Positions 55,802 to 64,000 of a DNA stretch of 64,000 bases are shown one piece after another; the stretch's first letter is position 1, and every line of letters starts with the position of its first letter. The notes beneath the pieces were generated by a model. The model ran no database searches. It was given only the letters and a program-made list of their open reading frames with translations, and was not told the origin of the DNA. Position numbers and translations under genes: made by a program. The stretch spans positions 310,001 to 374,000 of the forward strand of contig CAXXPQ010000002.1 in the NCBI GenBank assembly GCA_963668655.2. Reading direction: 5' to 3'. This stretch comes from G963668655 sp963668655 (GTDB lineage: Bacteria; Myxococcota_A; SURF-8).

Positions 55802-56103
55802 GCTGCGTTCCTCATTCACACCGGCCATCTCTCCGCCTGATCGAAACGCGGGAATGATATCCCGAATGGGCCGCACCTGTCAATTGAATGGATTTCTAGG
55901 GAACCTCGGGCCGATCCGACATACCGCCCGCTCCATACTCTGAAAGCTTTTTTCGTCTGAAATTCCAGATCGCGGCAATCCATCATTTCGGTTTGCAACC
56001 TTCCATCTCCGGTTCGGCGGAAACACGGCGATCGGACACAAATCCGCATCCTTCCCCCAAAACCATTGATTTATCTGATGATGGATAAGGCGGGGAAACG
56101 GGA
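55802..56103. other. Intergenic stretch between rnd and a small XRE gene
   Basis: 302 bp; no supported gene or clear terminator. Confidence 0.4.
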
Positions 56104-56295
56104 TCAGTCGTCGAAAACCATATTCTTTTCGGAAACCTCAAGATCCAGCGCTTCCAGAATACGGCGTTTGGTGGCGACCCGACACTTGTAGCCCTTCTCG
56201 ATCCGATCGATGGTAACCGTCGAAACACCGGCCTTACGGGCCAGTTCGGATTTCGAGATCAGCCGTTCTTCCCTGATTTTCTTTAATTTGCTCAT
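56104..56295 (-). CDS. Small XRE-type helix-turn-helix regulator
   Basis: 63 aa, little more than a DNA-binding domain: SKSELARKAGVSTVTIDRIEKG is a typical lambda-repressor-type HTH. No effector domain is present. The AT-rich 60 bp upstream contain the inverted pair AAGTTT/AAACTT (56318-56349), a possible operator. It diverges from the acyltransferase gene, whose start lies 246 bp away. Confidence 0.85.
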   Translation of the reverse strand: MSKLKKIREERLISKSELARKAGVSTVTIDRIEKGYKCRVATKRRILEALDLEVSEKNMVFDD

Positions 56296-56541
56296 GCTTT
56301 CTCGTCCGAACCTAGCGAAAGAAAGTTTACTAAATTAAATAAAACTTAACGTTCTTTTGGATTCCTGTCAAGGAATTTTTCGCGCTTGCCCCACTGTATC
56401 GTTCCATGGTACAGGAATCTTTCCCACTCTTGTCCGAATTTCGTCCGGCGTCAAGTTTTTTCCGGTCGAATGATGGGACGGCGAATGGAATTTTCCTTTG
56501 CAATGGCGAAGGAAATCGGTGCGGAAACGGAAGGAGAACGC

Positions 56542-57501
56542 GTGGAGAACAATGGTCGGCTCCCGGTGATAGAAACGAAAAATTCGTCGAATCGGAGAGG
56601 GAAATTTCGGCAGCGGATAAAGAATTTCCTGATCCGGAATCTCCTTTTCGCGGGTCTGCTGTCTTATCCGAGGATACTCCGGCCGGTCTCTCCGCTGGCG
56701 GAAGCCGGGCTGGAGACGCTGGCCTGGCGACTGGCGACACAGGAACGCGAACGAGCTCTGAGCCAGATCCGGCAGGCCATGCCCGAATTCGATGACGCTC
56801 GCGCCCGGAAGCTGTCCCGCGGCCTGTGCCGCCATCTTTCCCGTTGCATCACGGAGGTGTTGGAGTTGCGGATCGATCCGGAGGGCGCGCTCTCGCGGGT
56901 GCGCTTCGCCCCCGGAGCGGAAAAGCGCCTCCGCGAGACCCACGAACTCGGCCGAGGCATCGTCTTCGCCACCGGGCACATCGGAAACTGGGAGCTTCTG
57001 GCGGCGCGGCTGGTGCGTACGGGACTGCCCATCCATACTTTTTTCAAACCCAGCTACGACCCCGGGCTGGACCGCCTGGTGCGTGATTTTCGCCGTTCTT
57101 ACGGTATCGACGGCATCGACCGCGATGCTCCCAACCTTTCGGAACAACTGAAATCGGTTTTCCGAAACGGCGGCGTTTTGGGTGTATTGATGGATCAGGA
57201 CACGAAAACCACCGGGATCTTTACGGATTTCTTTGGCTTCCCAGCGTATACGCCCACGGGGGCGGCTTCCCTGGCGTTGAAAAACGACGCCCCGCTTCTG
57301 GTGGGCTGGATTCATCGCACGGGATTGGATCACGAGTTGTTCATCGAAGGACCGTTCCTGCCGGATCCCACGGCCGACAGGAATTCGGAGATCCGCCGCC
57401 TGACGACCGCAGCCACGTGCCTTCTGGAAGGGGCCATCCGTCGCCGACCGGAACAGTGGGTATGGTTTCACGAACGCTGGAAAACCCGCCCGAAGGCGTG
57501 A
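56542..57501 (+). CDS. Lipid A biosynthesis lauroyl/myristoyl acyltransferase (LpxL/HtrB-like)
   Basis: 319 aa from a GTG at 56542 that has AAGGAG upstream; the frame is open another 156 bp but without a better ribosome site. The acyltransferase HX4E motif is TGHIGNWE near residue 145. VLMDQD, DFFGFPAYTPTGAASLAL and the C-terminal PEQWVWFHERWKTRP are family landmarks. An N-terminal hydrophobic region suggests inner-membrane association. It adds secondary acyl chains to lipid A, indicating an LPS outer membrane. It converges on the sugar dehydrogenase gene. Confidence 0.88.
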   Translation: MENNGRLPVIETKNSSNRRGKFRQRIKNFLIRNLLFAGLLSYPRILRPVSPLAEAGLETLAWRLATQERERALSQIRQAMPEFDDARARKLSRGLCRHLSRCITEVLELRIDPEGALSRVRFAPGAEKRLRETHELGRGIVFATGHIGNWELLAARLVRTGLPIHTFFKPSYDPGLDRLVRDFRRSYGIDGIDRDAPNLSEQLKSVFRNGGVLGVLMDQDTKTTGIFTDFFGFPAYTPTGAASLALKNDAPLLVGWIHRTGLDHELFIEGPFLPDPTADRNSEIRRLTTAATCLLEGAIRRRPEQWVWFHERWKTRPKA

Positions 57502-57555
57502 TAGTCCCGTAACTCGCGATAAATTCCAATCCGACAATTCCCTATCCCGGAAAAT

Positions 57556-58569
57556 TCACGGCGTAGAGAGCTTCACGGAATCGCCGCCTTTGTGCAACGA
57601 CCGCTGGGCGGCGTCGAGCACGCGCAGCACCGCCAGGCCGTTTTTGCCGTCCGAAAGCGGCTGCCGGCCCGTGCGAATGCATTCGAGGAAATGCATGGCC
57701 TCCAGGCGCAGGGGCTCGGCGGCGGGCAGTTCCGGCGTCCAGCTCTCCCCGTCGTGGACGGGCACCGGGGACGAGGGCGCTGCCGATCCGGAATCCGCCA
57801 TCGCGCGTTTGTCGAAAATCCTCAAACGCCGGTCGGGCTCCATATCGTCGAACAGCGCCATGCCGTGACTGCCCACCAGCGTGATCCGGCGCACCTTGGA
57901 CGGATCCAGCCAGGAGGAATGCACGTTGGCGATGCGGCCGTCCGCGAAGCGCATATTGAGAAACACCACGTCCTCCACGTTGCGGTTGAACGGCACGTAG
58001 CTGCTGCCGATGGCCGAGACCGAGACCGGCGACTCGCCGAAAAAGTGCAGAACGATGGAGATATCGTGGGGGGCCAAAGACCACATGGCGTTTTCGTCCC
58101 GCCGGATCTGCCCCAGGTTCACCCGCTGGGCGTAGAGGTAGTACAGTTCTCCCAGGCGGCCTTCGTCGCAGAGTTCCTTCAGTTTCGTGACGGCGGGATG
58201 ATACAACAGCAGGTGGCCCACCATGAGCACCCGACCGTTCTTTTCGGCCAGGTCCAGGAGTTCTTCGGCCTCGCGGACGTCCAGGGTAATGGGCTTTTCC
58301 ACGAAGACGTGCAACCCCGCTTCCAGGGCCCGGCGGCACATCTCGAAATGGCGCACCACGGGCGTGGCCAGCACCACGGCCTCCGCCTCGCCCCGGTTGA
58401 TGACATCTTCCAGCCCCTCCACGGCCTCCACGTCCGGATAACTTTCGGCGCGCAGGGCGCGAAGTTCCGGATCCCGCTCGGCAAAACCCCACAGTCCGCC
58501 CAGACCGTGGAAGGTGCGCAACAGGTTCTTCCCCCAGCGTCCCACGCCGACAACCGCCGTCCGGGTCAT
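57556..58569 (-). CDS. Gfo/Idh/MocA-family sugar dehydrogenase (WlbA-like)
   Basis: 337 aa from ATG 58569. Rossmann motif VVGVGRWGKN, the family EKP motif (VFVEKPITLDV) and the WSLAPHDISI region with the catalytic-type His. The best-known relatives oxidise UDP-N-acetylglucosaminuronate at C3 for surface-sugar biosynthesis. The epimerase gene ends 29 bp upstream on the same strand, so the two probably form an operon for nucleotide-sugar modification. Confidence 0.87.
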   Translation of the reverse strand: MTRTAVVGVGRWGKNLLRTFHGLGGLWGFAERDPELRALRAESYPDVEAVEGLEDVINRGEAEAVVLATPVVRHFEMCRRALEAGLHVFVEKPITLDVREAEELLDLAEKNGRVLMVGHLLLYHPAVTKLKELCDEGRLGELYYLYAQRVNLGQIRRDENAMWSLAPHDISIVLHFFGESPVSVSAIGSSYVPFNRNVEDVVFLNMRFADGRIANVHSSWLDPSKVRRITLVGSHGMALFDDMEPDRRLRIFDKRAMADSGSAAPSSPVPVHDGESWTPELPAAEPLRLEAMHFLECIRTGRQPLSDGKNGLAVLRVLDAAQRSLHKGGDSVKLSTP

Positions 58570-58598
58570 GGATTTTCCCTTTCTTCCGCTCGGCCCGC

Positions 58599-59561
58599 CT
58601 ATTTCGAAAGATGCGCGCGATACCAATCGATGGAGCGCTCCAACCCTTCTTCCACCGAAATCGCGGCCTCGAATCCGATTTCGTTCCAGGCGCGGTCCAC
58701 CGAGGCCGTCGAATGCTTCACGTCGCCGGGGCGCTCGGGTTGATAGTCCGGTTCCAGGTCCGAGCCGATCAACTCGCGAATCTTGTAAAAGAGGCGATTC
58801 ACCGACACGCGTTGGCCTCCGGCCACGTTCATTGGTTTGGCGCAGGCGGACGCCGGGGCCGCAGCGGCCTTCAGATTCGCCTCCACCACGTCGTCGATGT
58901 ACACGAAGTCTCGGGTCTGCTCGCCGTCGCCGAAAATCACCGGGCGTTCGCCTTTGAGGAGCTTCGTCACGAAAATGGGGATCACGGCGGCGTAAGCGGA
59001 TTGCGGATCCTGCTGGGGACCGAAGACGTTGAAATAGCGCAGGATCGCCGTGTCCACGCCGAAAAACCTCGTGAAGTCGGCGGCATAGTATTCCATGGCG
59101 ATCTTGTTGCTGGCGTAGGGCGATTCCGGCTCCGGGCGCATGTTTTCGTTCTTCGGCAGTTCGGGGCCGTTGCCGTAGACGGCGGCGCTGCCGGAAACCA
59201 CCACTCTTTTCACCCCGTTTTCCTGCGCCGCGCGCAGGACGTTCAGCGAGCCGGTGACGTTGACCTCGTGGGCCTTCTGCGGATCGGCCACCGACGCCGG
59301 AACGGAGGCCAAAGCCGCCATGTGGAAAACGGCGTCCACGCCCGTCATGGCCCGGGAAAGCGTTGGAAAATCACGAATATCCGCTTCCACCAGACGAAAG
59401 CGGTCCTCGTTCTCCGTGAAGGCCAGATTTTCCCGCTTACCGCTGGAAAAATCGTCCACAACCACCACGTTGGCGCCTTCGGACAGAAGCCGTTTCGAAA
59501 GATTGGAGCCGATAAAACCGGCCCCCCCCGTTACCAGAGCCGTTACCTGATTCCATTGCAT
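58599..59561 (-). CDS. NAD-dependent nucleotide-sugar epimerase/dehydratase (extended SDR)
   Basis: 320 aa from ATG 59561 (GGGGGAAA upstream). NAD-binding TGGAGFIGSNL, and the catalytic SPYASNKIAME (Tyr and Lys of YxxxK) with the Ser in VVSGSAAVYG. YFNVFGPQQDPQSAYAAVIP is typical of UDP-glucose or UDP-GlcNAc 4-epimerases of the WbpP/GalE group. It precedes the Gfo/Idh gene in a two-gene unit. Confidence 0.9.
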   Translation of the reverse strand: MQWNQVTALVTGGAGFIGSNLSKRLLSEGANVVVVDDFSSGKRENLAFTENEDRFRLVEADIRDFPTLSRAMTGVDAVFHMAALASVPASVADPQKAHEVNVTGSLNVLRAAQENGVKRVVVSGSAAVYGNGPELPKNENMRPEPESPYASNKIAMEYYAADFTRFFGVDTAILRYFNVFGPQQDPQSAYAAVIPIFVTKLLKGERPVIFGDGEQTRDFVYIDDVVEANLKAAAAPASACAKPMNVAGGQRVSVNRLFYKIRELIGSDLEPDYQPERPGDVKHSTASVDRAWNEIGFEAAISVEEGLERSIDWYRAHLSK

Positions 59562-59693
59562 GAACGTTTCCCCCAGACGAACCCCGGGGGCATCCACCCG
59601 GGGGTAAGGATTTTCAGAAAAAACGAATTTTTCCGCCCGGCATTGCCTTCAGTGAGGTTTCCGCCCGGCGATTCCCAAAGAAAATCGCCGACT

Positions 59694-61337
59694 TCAATCC
59701 CCCTGGGCTTCCATCAGATCCCGAATCCGGGCGATAGGAAGCGTACCGTAAGAAAGCAGGCGATCGTGGAAGGACTTCAGGTCGAAATTCTTTCCCTGCG
59801 CCTTTTGGACATCCCGAAGCAGGTTCTGGATCTCGATCTTTCCGATCAGATAGGCCATGGGCTGCGTGGGCGTCTGGCAGTAGCGTCGGACTTCCGCCTC
59901 GGCGTTGGGGCGTTCCAGCCCCACCGTCTCCACCAGCATATCCACAGCCTCGGAAATACTCATGGTTTTGGTGTGAAGCCCCACGTCGATCACTACCCGG
60001 CAGGCGCGCCACAAGGCGTCCCGAAGTTGAAGGAGCCGCTGGCGGGGATCCTCATAAAAACCGTTTTCCCACATCATCTCTTCGCAGTAAAACGCCCAAC
60101 CCTCCGAAAACACGGGAGTCTGAGCGAGGTGACGCAAAAGATTGCGGTTGCGATTGGAGGTGACCAGTTGCAGGTGATGGCCGGGATAGCCTTCGTGCAA
60201 CGCCGTTACCGCCAGGCCCCATTTCGAATGCCCCCGGAGACGCTCCTTGGCTTCCGAAACGGTCATTCCCACGGGAACCGTCACCCAGAACGATCCCTTC
60301 TGACGCTCCTCCAGTGGAGCGGGCGCCAGGTAGGTGGCATAGGGAATCAGCGAGGAGGCGAAGGGAGGCGTGGGCATGACCTCGATCTCCTCGTCCTCGG
60401 GGATCGTCACCAGATCCATGCTTTCCACGAACTGACGCGCGCGCTTGATCTCCCGCTTATAGGCGCCCACGAGTCCCTGGGTGGAAGGATGATCCTCTTT
60501 CAGGTCTTCCACCGTCTCCCGCCAGGACTTCTTCTTGCGGATTTTCGCCGCTACGGCGTTGGCTTCCGTCTCGATCTCCTTGATGGTTTTCTTGGCCATT
60601 TTCAGGAGGTTGTCACTGGTGTACGGCAGGTGATGGGCATGCTTCAGCAACAGGTTGTAGATCGGCTTTCCGATGCTGTAGCTGCCCTTGGCCTTGGGCA
60701 ACAGATCTTCCTTGAGATACGTCGCGAAAGCCTTCAGTTCCGCAATGGCTTCCTCGTTGGCCTCCAGAAGCGCTTCTTTCAGTGCGCCGTGAACGTCCAT
60801 GGAGAAAATCGGAATGGAATCGTTGAAAAAAGTCATGGCTCCGCTACAGGTGTGCAGGGCCGACTCGATGAATTCGGGCGGCGGATTTTTCAGATTCTTG
60901 CGCGCGTGCCGGAGCAGATTCGGAATCTGGGCCAGACGCCGCGTCGCCGAAAGCGCCCGATCCCGCAAGGGCGCGAAATCACGGGTAATCAGAATGTAGA
61001 CGCCGAAAAGCGCCTCGTTCAGATAGAGGTCCGGTAGTATTTTATAAAGCGGATACTTCTTGTTCAGTAACAGTTCGACCTCGATCTTGCCGAGCATCAG
61101 GTCCAGATCCACCAGCAACGCAGGCGAGACAGAACGGCGGTTGACGGCTTTTAAAGCGGTCTTGAAACGCTCCAGGCGTTCCATACGCCGGGCGACTCCA
61201 CTGGGCGAAAAATCAGGAAAATCCTCGTCGCCTTCATGGACCCCCACGAAACTGGCCATCACGGGGTAGGTTTTCAATAAGAACTGACAGAACTGGTCCG
61301 CCAGCTTCTCTACATTTTTGTCTTGAGAACTCCCCAT
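59694..61337 (-). CDS. DUF885-family protein (predicted zinc peptidase)
   Basis: 547 aa; ATG 61337 is chosen because AAGG lies 8 nt upstream. ATG 61343 and GTG 61361 are alternatives. The zincin-like motif HEGYPGHH near residue 405 and the downstream Glu in EGWAFYCEEMM are the DUF885 hallmarks. No signal peptide, so it is probably cytoplasmic. The family is predicted to be peptidases; few members are characterised. A GC-rich inverted pair (CCCCGGG/CCCGGGG) lies between this gene and the epimerase. Confidence 0.87.
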   Translation of the reverse strand: MGSSQDKNVEKLADQFCQFLLKTYPVMASFVGVHEGDEDFPDFSPSGVARRMERLERFKTALKAVNRRSVSPALLVDLDLMLGKIEVELLLNKKYPLYKILPDLYLNEALFGVYILITRDFAPLRDRALSATRRLAQIPNLLRHARKNLKNPPPEFIESALHTCSGAMTFFNDSIPIFSMDVHGALKEALLEANEEAIAELKAFATYLKEDLLPKAKGSYSIGKPIYNLLLKHAHHLPYTSDNLLKMAKKTIKEIETEANAVAAKIRKKKSWRETVEDLKEDHPSTQGLVGAYKREIKRARQFVESMDLVTIPEDEEIEVMPTPPFASSLIPYATYLAPAPLEERQKGSFWVTVPVGMTVSEAKERLRGHSKWGLAVTALHEGYPGHHLQLVTSNRNRNLLRHLAQTPVFSEGWAFYCEEMMWENGFYEDPRQRLLQLRDALWRACRVVIDVGLHTKTMSISEAVDMLVETVGLERPNAEAEVRRYCQTPTQPMAYLIGKIEIQNLLRDVQKAQGKNFDLKSFHDRLLSYGTLPIARIRDLMEAQGD

Positions 61338-61582
61338 AATCATTACCTTTTTCTTCGTCACTCCGGTTTCGACGCTTGAAATTTAGCGGTTTCATGCTAG
61401 CACCACTGCCCCGGGGAAGTCAACCAAAAGCACACCCTGTTTCATGGGAAATCCGACCGTCCCCCCGGTTTTTTTGAAAAGAGCCCTTCGAGATCCTCCA
61501 ACAGGCTTGGTCGCCATGAAACTTCGCTTGGCTCGTTCCCCAGACCATGAAAAATCGTCCGGTGGCCGGACTCATTCCGTCT

Positions 61583-62128
61583 CTACTCCTTCAGAGCCTC
61601 ACACAAAGGCGGCGCATCCTGACGCAGAAGCGAAAAGAAGTGGAGATCTTGCAGTTTTCCCCGCTGGAAAATCGCCTGACGCATGGTTCCCTCGTGCCGG
61701 AATCCATTCTTTTCCAAAACCTTCCGACTGGCTTCATTTCCGGCGATTGCAGTGGCATACAGCCGGGGGATGGGCTTCAGTTCGAACAGGTATGCCGAGA
61801 ATACCCGCAAAGCCTCGGCCATGATTCCCCGGCCTCGATCCCGTCCCCGAAAGATTTTTCCTCCCAATTCATAACCCTCAACATAGTCCAGTTTGCGGAA
61901 AAATCCGATGAAACCCAGCAGATTTTCCTCCTTGTCCACAATCAGCAGTGAGCCCTGATCTTCTCCCCACATGCCGGTTTCCTCGAAACGTTTTCTGAAG
62001 GCGACTTCGGAATGCAGTTTGATGGGCCAGAATTCGCCGTTTTCCTCGAACCGGCTTAATTTTTGAAGCAAAGCATCGAGGTCGGAGGAGCGAATCGTAC
62101 GCAACGAAACGGATTTGCTTTCGATCAT
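61583..62128 (-). CDS. GNAT-family N-acetyltransferase (RimJ/RimL-like)
   Basis: 181 aa from ATG 62128 (GGGAGA 6 nt upstream). Acetyl-CoA-binding signature GRDRGRGIMAEAL and the C-terminal NEASRKVLEKNGFRHEGTMRQA typical of the RimJ/RimL group that acetylates ribosomal proteins or small molecules. A promoter with TATAAT lies at 62182-62211. Confidence 0.88.
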   Translation of the reverse strand: MIESKSVSLRTIRSSDLDALLQKLSRFEENGEFWPIKLHSEVAFRKRFEETGMWGEDQGSLLIVDKEENLLGFIGFFRKLDYVEGYELGGKIFRGRDRGRGIMAEALRVFSAYLFELKPIPRLYATAIAGNEASRKVLEKNGFRHEGTMRQAIFQRGKLQDLHFFSLLRQDAPPLCEALKE

Positions 62129-62179
62129 TTGCATTCTCCCAAGAAAGAGAAAAAGTTTCATGTTTCCGGTCTTTTCCAA

Positions 62180-62520
62180 GCATTATACTATCAATTAGTC
62201 GAACTTCTCAAATTCATACTTTTCTTGCTTCGGTTCGGGGTATTTCCGCAAATAAGCAATATGGCAAGAATACAAGAACAAGTTTCATTTAGGATTCTAT
62301 ATCCTATTGTATTCTTTTGCAATTTGTCTTCATTGTTAAAATATCAGAGAAAATCACATTCCCTTACTTTTTCGTTAAATATCCTTGGAAAGCGAACGAT
62401 TAATTTCCACGAAGTTCGGAATTTTACTTCGCCAGTTTGTTTCATTGAATTAGAAGATGGTTATTTATTTACCTGCTTGATCGGCCGGCCACCGTCTTGC
62501 ACGAACCGAGAAAGGATGTA
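62180..62520. other. AT-rich intergenic island
   Basis: About 340 bp, clearly richer in A and T than the rest of the window. Contains the GNAT promoter at its left edge and a small palindrome AGGAT/ATCCT near 62292-62306. No frame has a ribosome site. Confidence 0.6.
62182..62211 (-). promoter_or_regulatory. Sigma70-type promoter of the GNAT gene
   Basis: On the minus strand TTGAGA, 18-bp spacer, TATAAT. Confidence 0.7.
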
Positions 62521-62522
62521 CC

Positions 62523-63134
62523 GTGACTCACATGACCAAGCCGAATGGAAACGAGAAGTATTTTTCCAGTGGCGAAGTGGCCAAATTGCTCGATCTGCCA
62601 CGGCGCACGGTCGCCCATTACCTGAAGACGAACGTACTTCCCGGCATACAGCATCCGATTTCAGGAACCTGGAAAATCAGTTACCCGGACCTGCTTACCT
62701 TTCTAAGGGAACGGAAACTGGACTCTTCCATTCTGGGGCAGGCGCCCAGCGTCCTGGTGGTGGACGACGAACCGGAAGTTCTAAAGATCGTGGAACGAAG
62801 TCTGGCCAAGAGTTCCTTGCGTTTTTCTTCGGTCACCGGAACGACCAATGGCTACGAGGCCATGATAAAACTGGGAGCCATGGTTCCGGACCTGGTGATT
62901 CTGGACGTACAGATGCCCGGCATGGACGGCCGCCAGGTGCTTTCCGCCATCCGCCAGGATGAGCGCACGCGTTATCTTAAAGTCCTGGCCATCACGGGGT
63001 ATCCCGAGTTTCTGGATGAAATGCTGGCTCTCGGAGCGGATGGAGCGCTATCGAAACCGATCAAGGCTCCGGCCCTGATCGAAAAAGTGAGAGAAATCAT
63101 GGGGATTTCCGAGGAAGCCATGCTGTCGGCATAG
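62523..63134 (+). CDS. HTH (MerR/excisionase-type) protein with C-terminal receiver domain
   Basis: 203 aa from GTG 62523 (AAAGGA 6 nt upstream). Residues about 10-65 form a DNA-binding domain (FSSGEVAKLLDLPRRTVAHYLKTN). Residues about 75-195 are a receiver: VLVVDDEPEV, phospho-acceptor Asp in LVILDVQMPGMDG, and the Lys in ALSKPIKAP. The DNA-binding domain comes first and the receiver last, the reverse of most response regulators. No histidine kinase gene is adjacent. Upstream of cheW, same strand, but separated by 268 bp with promoters. Confidence 0.9.
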   Translation: MTHMTKPNGNEKYFSSGEVAKLLDLPRRTVAHYLKTNVLPGIQHPISGTWKISYPDLLTFLRERKLDSSILGQAPSVLVVDDEPEVLKIVERSLAKSSLRFSSVTGTTNGYEAMIKLGAMVPDLVILDVQMPGMDGRQVLSAIRQDERTRYLKVLAITGYPEFLDEMLALGADGALSKPIKAPALIEKVREIMGISEEAMLSA

Positions 63135-63194
63135 TTCTCTCTTTTACTTGGTCTGTATACGCGTTTGTTTTGTTATAGGCCTTGCTTTATTTGT

Positions 63195-63261
63195 AGAACG
63201 CTGACGGAAAAGTCAGCAAAGCTGCTAAAGATGGGAGGAGCATATGGAGACATCTGCCTAG
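63195..63261 (+). promoter_or_regulatory. Leader hairpin and five-codon mini-ORF upstream of cheW
   Basis: A perfect hairpin GCTGAC-GGAAAA-GTCAGC (63200-63217) is followed by a strong ribosome site GGGAGGAG and the mini-ORF METSA-stop (63244-63261). A TTGGTC/TGTTAT promoter candidate lies near 63150-63178. Function unknown. Confidence 0.35.
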
Positions 63262-63331
63262 GAATCGTTATCGGGAAATTCCTCCATCCCGAATCGGACC
63301 AGGGATATTTTCCGTACAACTGAAGAAGGCA

Positions 63332-63361
63332 TTGACATTGGTTTCGTTGTTTTGATTATGT
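63332..63361 (+). promoter_or_regulatory. Promoter candidate for cheW
   Basis: TTGACA at 63332 with TTATGT at 63356 (18-bp spacer; ATTATG gives 17). Confidence 0.55.
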
Positions 63362-63402
63362 TTTAAGGGTCAACCAAGTCGGCATTTGGACAGGAGGGGA
63401 AA

Positions 63403-63948
63403 ATGGAATCTTCATCTATACGTGCGACCGAAATCGCCCAAGCGCAAGCAGGGAACGCTTCACCGCTGGACGTTCTGGCGGGGAAGTACATGACGTTTAA
63501 GCTGGCCAAGGAGGAATACGGGCTTCAGATCCTGTATGTCCGCGAGATCATTGGACTCATGGGCGTAACCCGCGTGCCGAGAACCCAGCCTTTCATGAAG
63601 GGCGTCATCAATCTGCGAGGGCGCGTCATCCCCGTCATCGATCTGCGCCTCAAGTTCGAAATGCCCGAAACAGAGCCCACCGACCAGACCGTCATCATCG
63701 TCGTCCAGGTGGCCGCCGGACAGGGCGAGATGACCATGGGCGTCATCGTGGACGAGGTGCTGGAAGTCCTGGACGTGCCCGCCGACCAGATCGAGCCGCC
63801 GCCCGCCTTCGGACAGGAGCACGTGGAAAGCGACTTCATTCTCGGCGTCGGAAAGGCCGCCCGCCGCGTAGTCTTCCTGCTCGACATCAATAAGGTGCTC
63901 ACCGGCCGGGAGATGGAGAAACTCCGCGCCGCCGCGGAAAACAACTGA
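63403..63948 (+). CDS. cheW: Chemotaxis coupling protein CheW
   Basis: 181 aa, ATG with AGGAGGGG upstream. CheW fold with GLQILYVREIIGLMGVTRVPRTQPFMKGVINLRG and VIPVIDLRLKF, the conserved kinase/receptor-binding surface. An N-terminal extension of about 25 residues and a short C-terminal extension are present. CheW links chemoreceptors to the CheA kinase. Other che genes may lie beyond the window edge; only 52 bp remain, including a CCGGCGA/TCGCCGG hairpin at 63951-63970. Confidence 0.95.
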   Translation: MESSSIRATEIAQAQAGNASPLDVLAGKYMTFKLAKEEYGLQILYVREIIGLMGVTRVPRTQPFMKGVINLRGRVIPVIDLRLKFEMPETEPTDQTVIIVVQVAAGQGEMTMGVIVDEVLEVLDVPADQIEPPPAFGQEHVESDFILGVGKAARRVVFLLDINKVLTGREMEKLRAAAENN

Positions 63949-64000
63949 ACCGCCGGCGAACGTCGCCGGACGATGAACCATGGATCCCATTCTCATATGA

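Noticed and set aside
62063..62962. A 299-codon open frame crossing the AT-rich island
   Set aside because: It overlaps both the GNAT gene and the HTH-REC gene in other frames and has no ribosome site.
63195..63240. Cyclic-di-GMP-I riboswitch-like GCAAAGC upstream of cheW
   Set aside because: Only this short word fits; the second receptor helix with the GGUUACCG-type segment is not present.
63973..64000. Start of a further gene (MNHGSHSHM) at the right edge
   Set aside because: Only nine codons are visible and there is no ribosome binding site.

Overview
The window looks like the chromosome of a Gram-negative, GC-rich bacterium of deltaproteobacterial type, closest in flavour to Myxococcota and allies. 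The reasons are: lipoproteins with long Asp/Gly/Glu linkers and Cys-rich modules; two secreted proteins that end in Cys, a membrane helix and an Arg cluster (MYXO-CTERM-like); a 19-heme cytochrome c; a REC/PATAN/DnaJ/TPR protein; an LpxL-type acyltransferase; and the mutA-mutB-meaB operon. No rRNA, tRNA or CRISPR array was recognised. The lineage call is inference from gene content.

Layout. 1-8.3 kb: a truncated secreted trypsin-like protease, the REC-PATAN-DnaJ-TPR protein, a membrane protein, an ISAs1-family IS with a 10-bp target duplication, a candidate small RNA or attenuator leader, and a pcm-ilvE pair. 8.4-18.3 kb: a gingipain-like C25 protease, a HEAT-like lipoprotein, a repeat-rich DUF1566 surface protein and a UPF0173-like metallo-hydrolase. 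These lie between two inverted copies of a nested-palindrome repeat of about 220 bp, and an IS630-family element with a probable -1 frameshift follows. 18.3-30 kb: a HAD phosphatase, a Cys-rich lipoprotein, a 1,523-aa GH84 plus GH2-like glycosidase, an ACT protein, an RND/MMPL transporter and an EF-hand-like lipoprotein. 30.4-38.2 kb: a MATE exporter, a His-Xaa-Ser repeat protein with a structured leader, a divergent Nramp-family transporter, the 19-heme cytochrome and an alpha/beta-hydrolase lipoprotein. 38.3-48.3 kb: a coiled-coil/GAF protein, a rubrerythrin-like protein with a 59-aa partner, a DUF2804 protein, the methylmalonyl-CoA mutase operon and an outer-membrane barrel candidate. 48.7-53 kb: a single polypeptide joining a radical-SAM activase to its glycyl radical enzyme, next to a TetR regulator. 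53-64 kb: rqcH, rnd, a small XRE regulator, an LpxL-like acyltransferase, a sugar epimerase/dehydrogenase pair, a DUF885 peptidase, a GNAT acetyltransferase, an HTH-REC regulator and cheW.

How the genes work together. mutA-mutB-meaB form a translationally coupled B12-dependent methylmalonyl-CoA mutase unit with its G-protein chaperone. The epimerase and Gfo/Idh genes probably make a nucleotide sugar for surface polysaccharide. Many other genes encode exported hydrolases and envelope lipoproteins, which fits a polymer-degrading or predatory surface lifestyle.

The strongest candidates for something new are the activase-glycyl radical enzyme fusion, the orphan HxS-repeat protein with its structured leader next to the divergent Nramp, the inverted pair of nested-palindrome repeats, and the promoter-structured-RNA-terminator unit at 5.4-5.56 kb.
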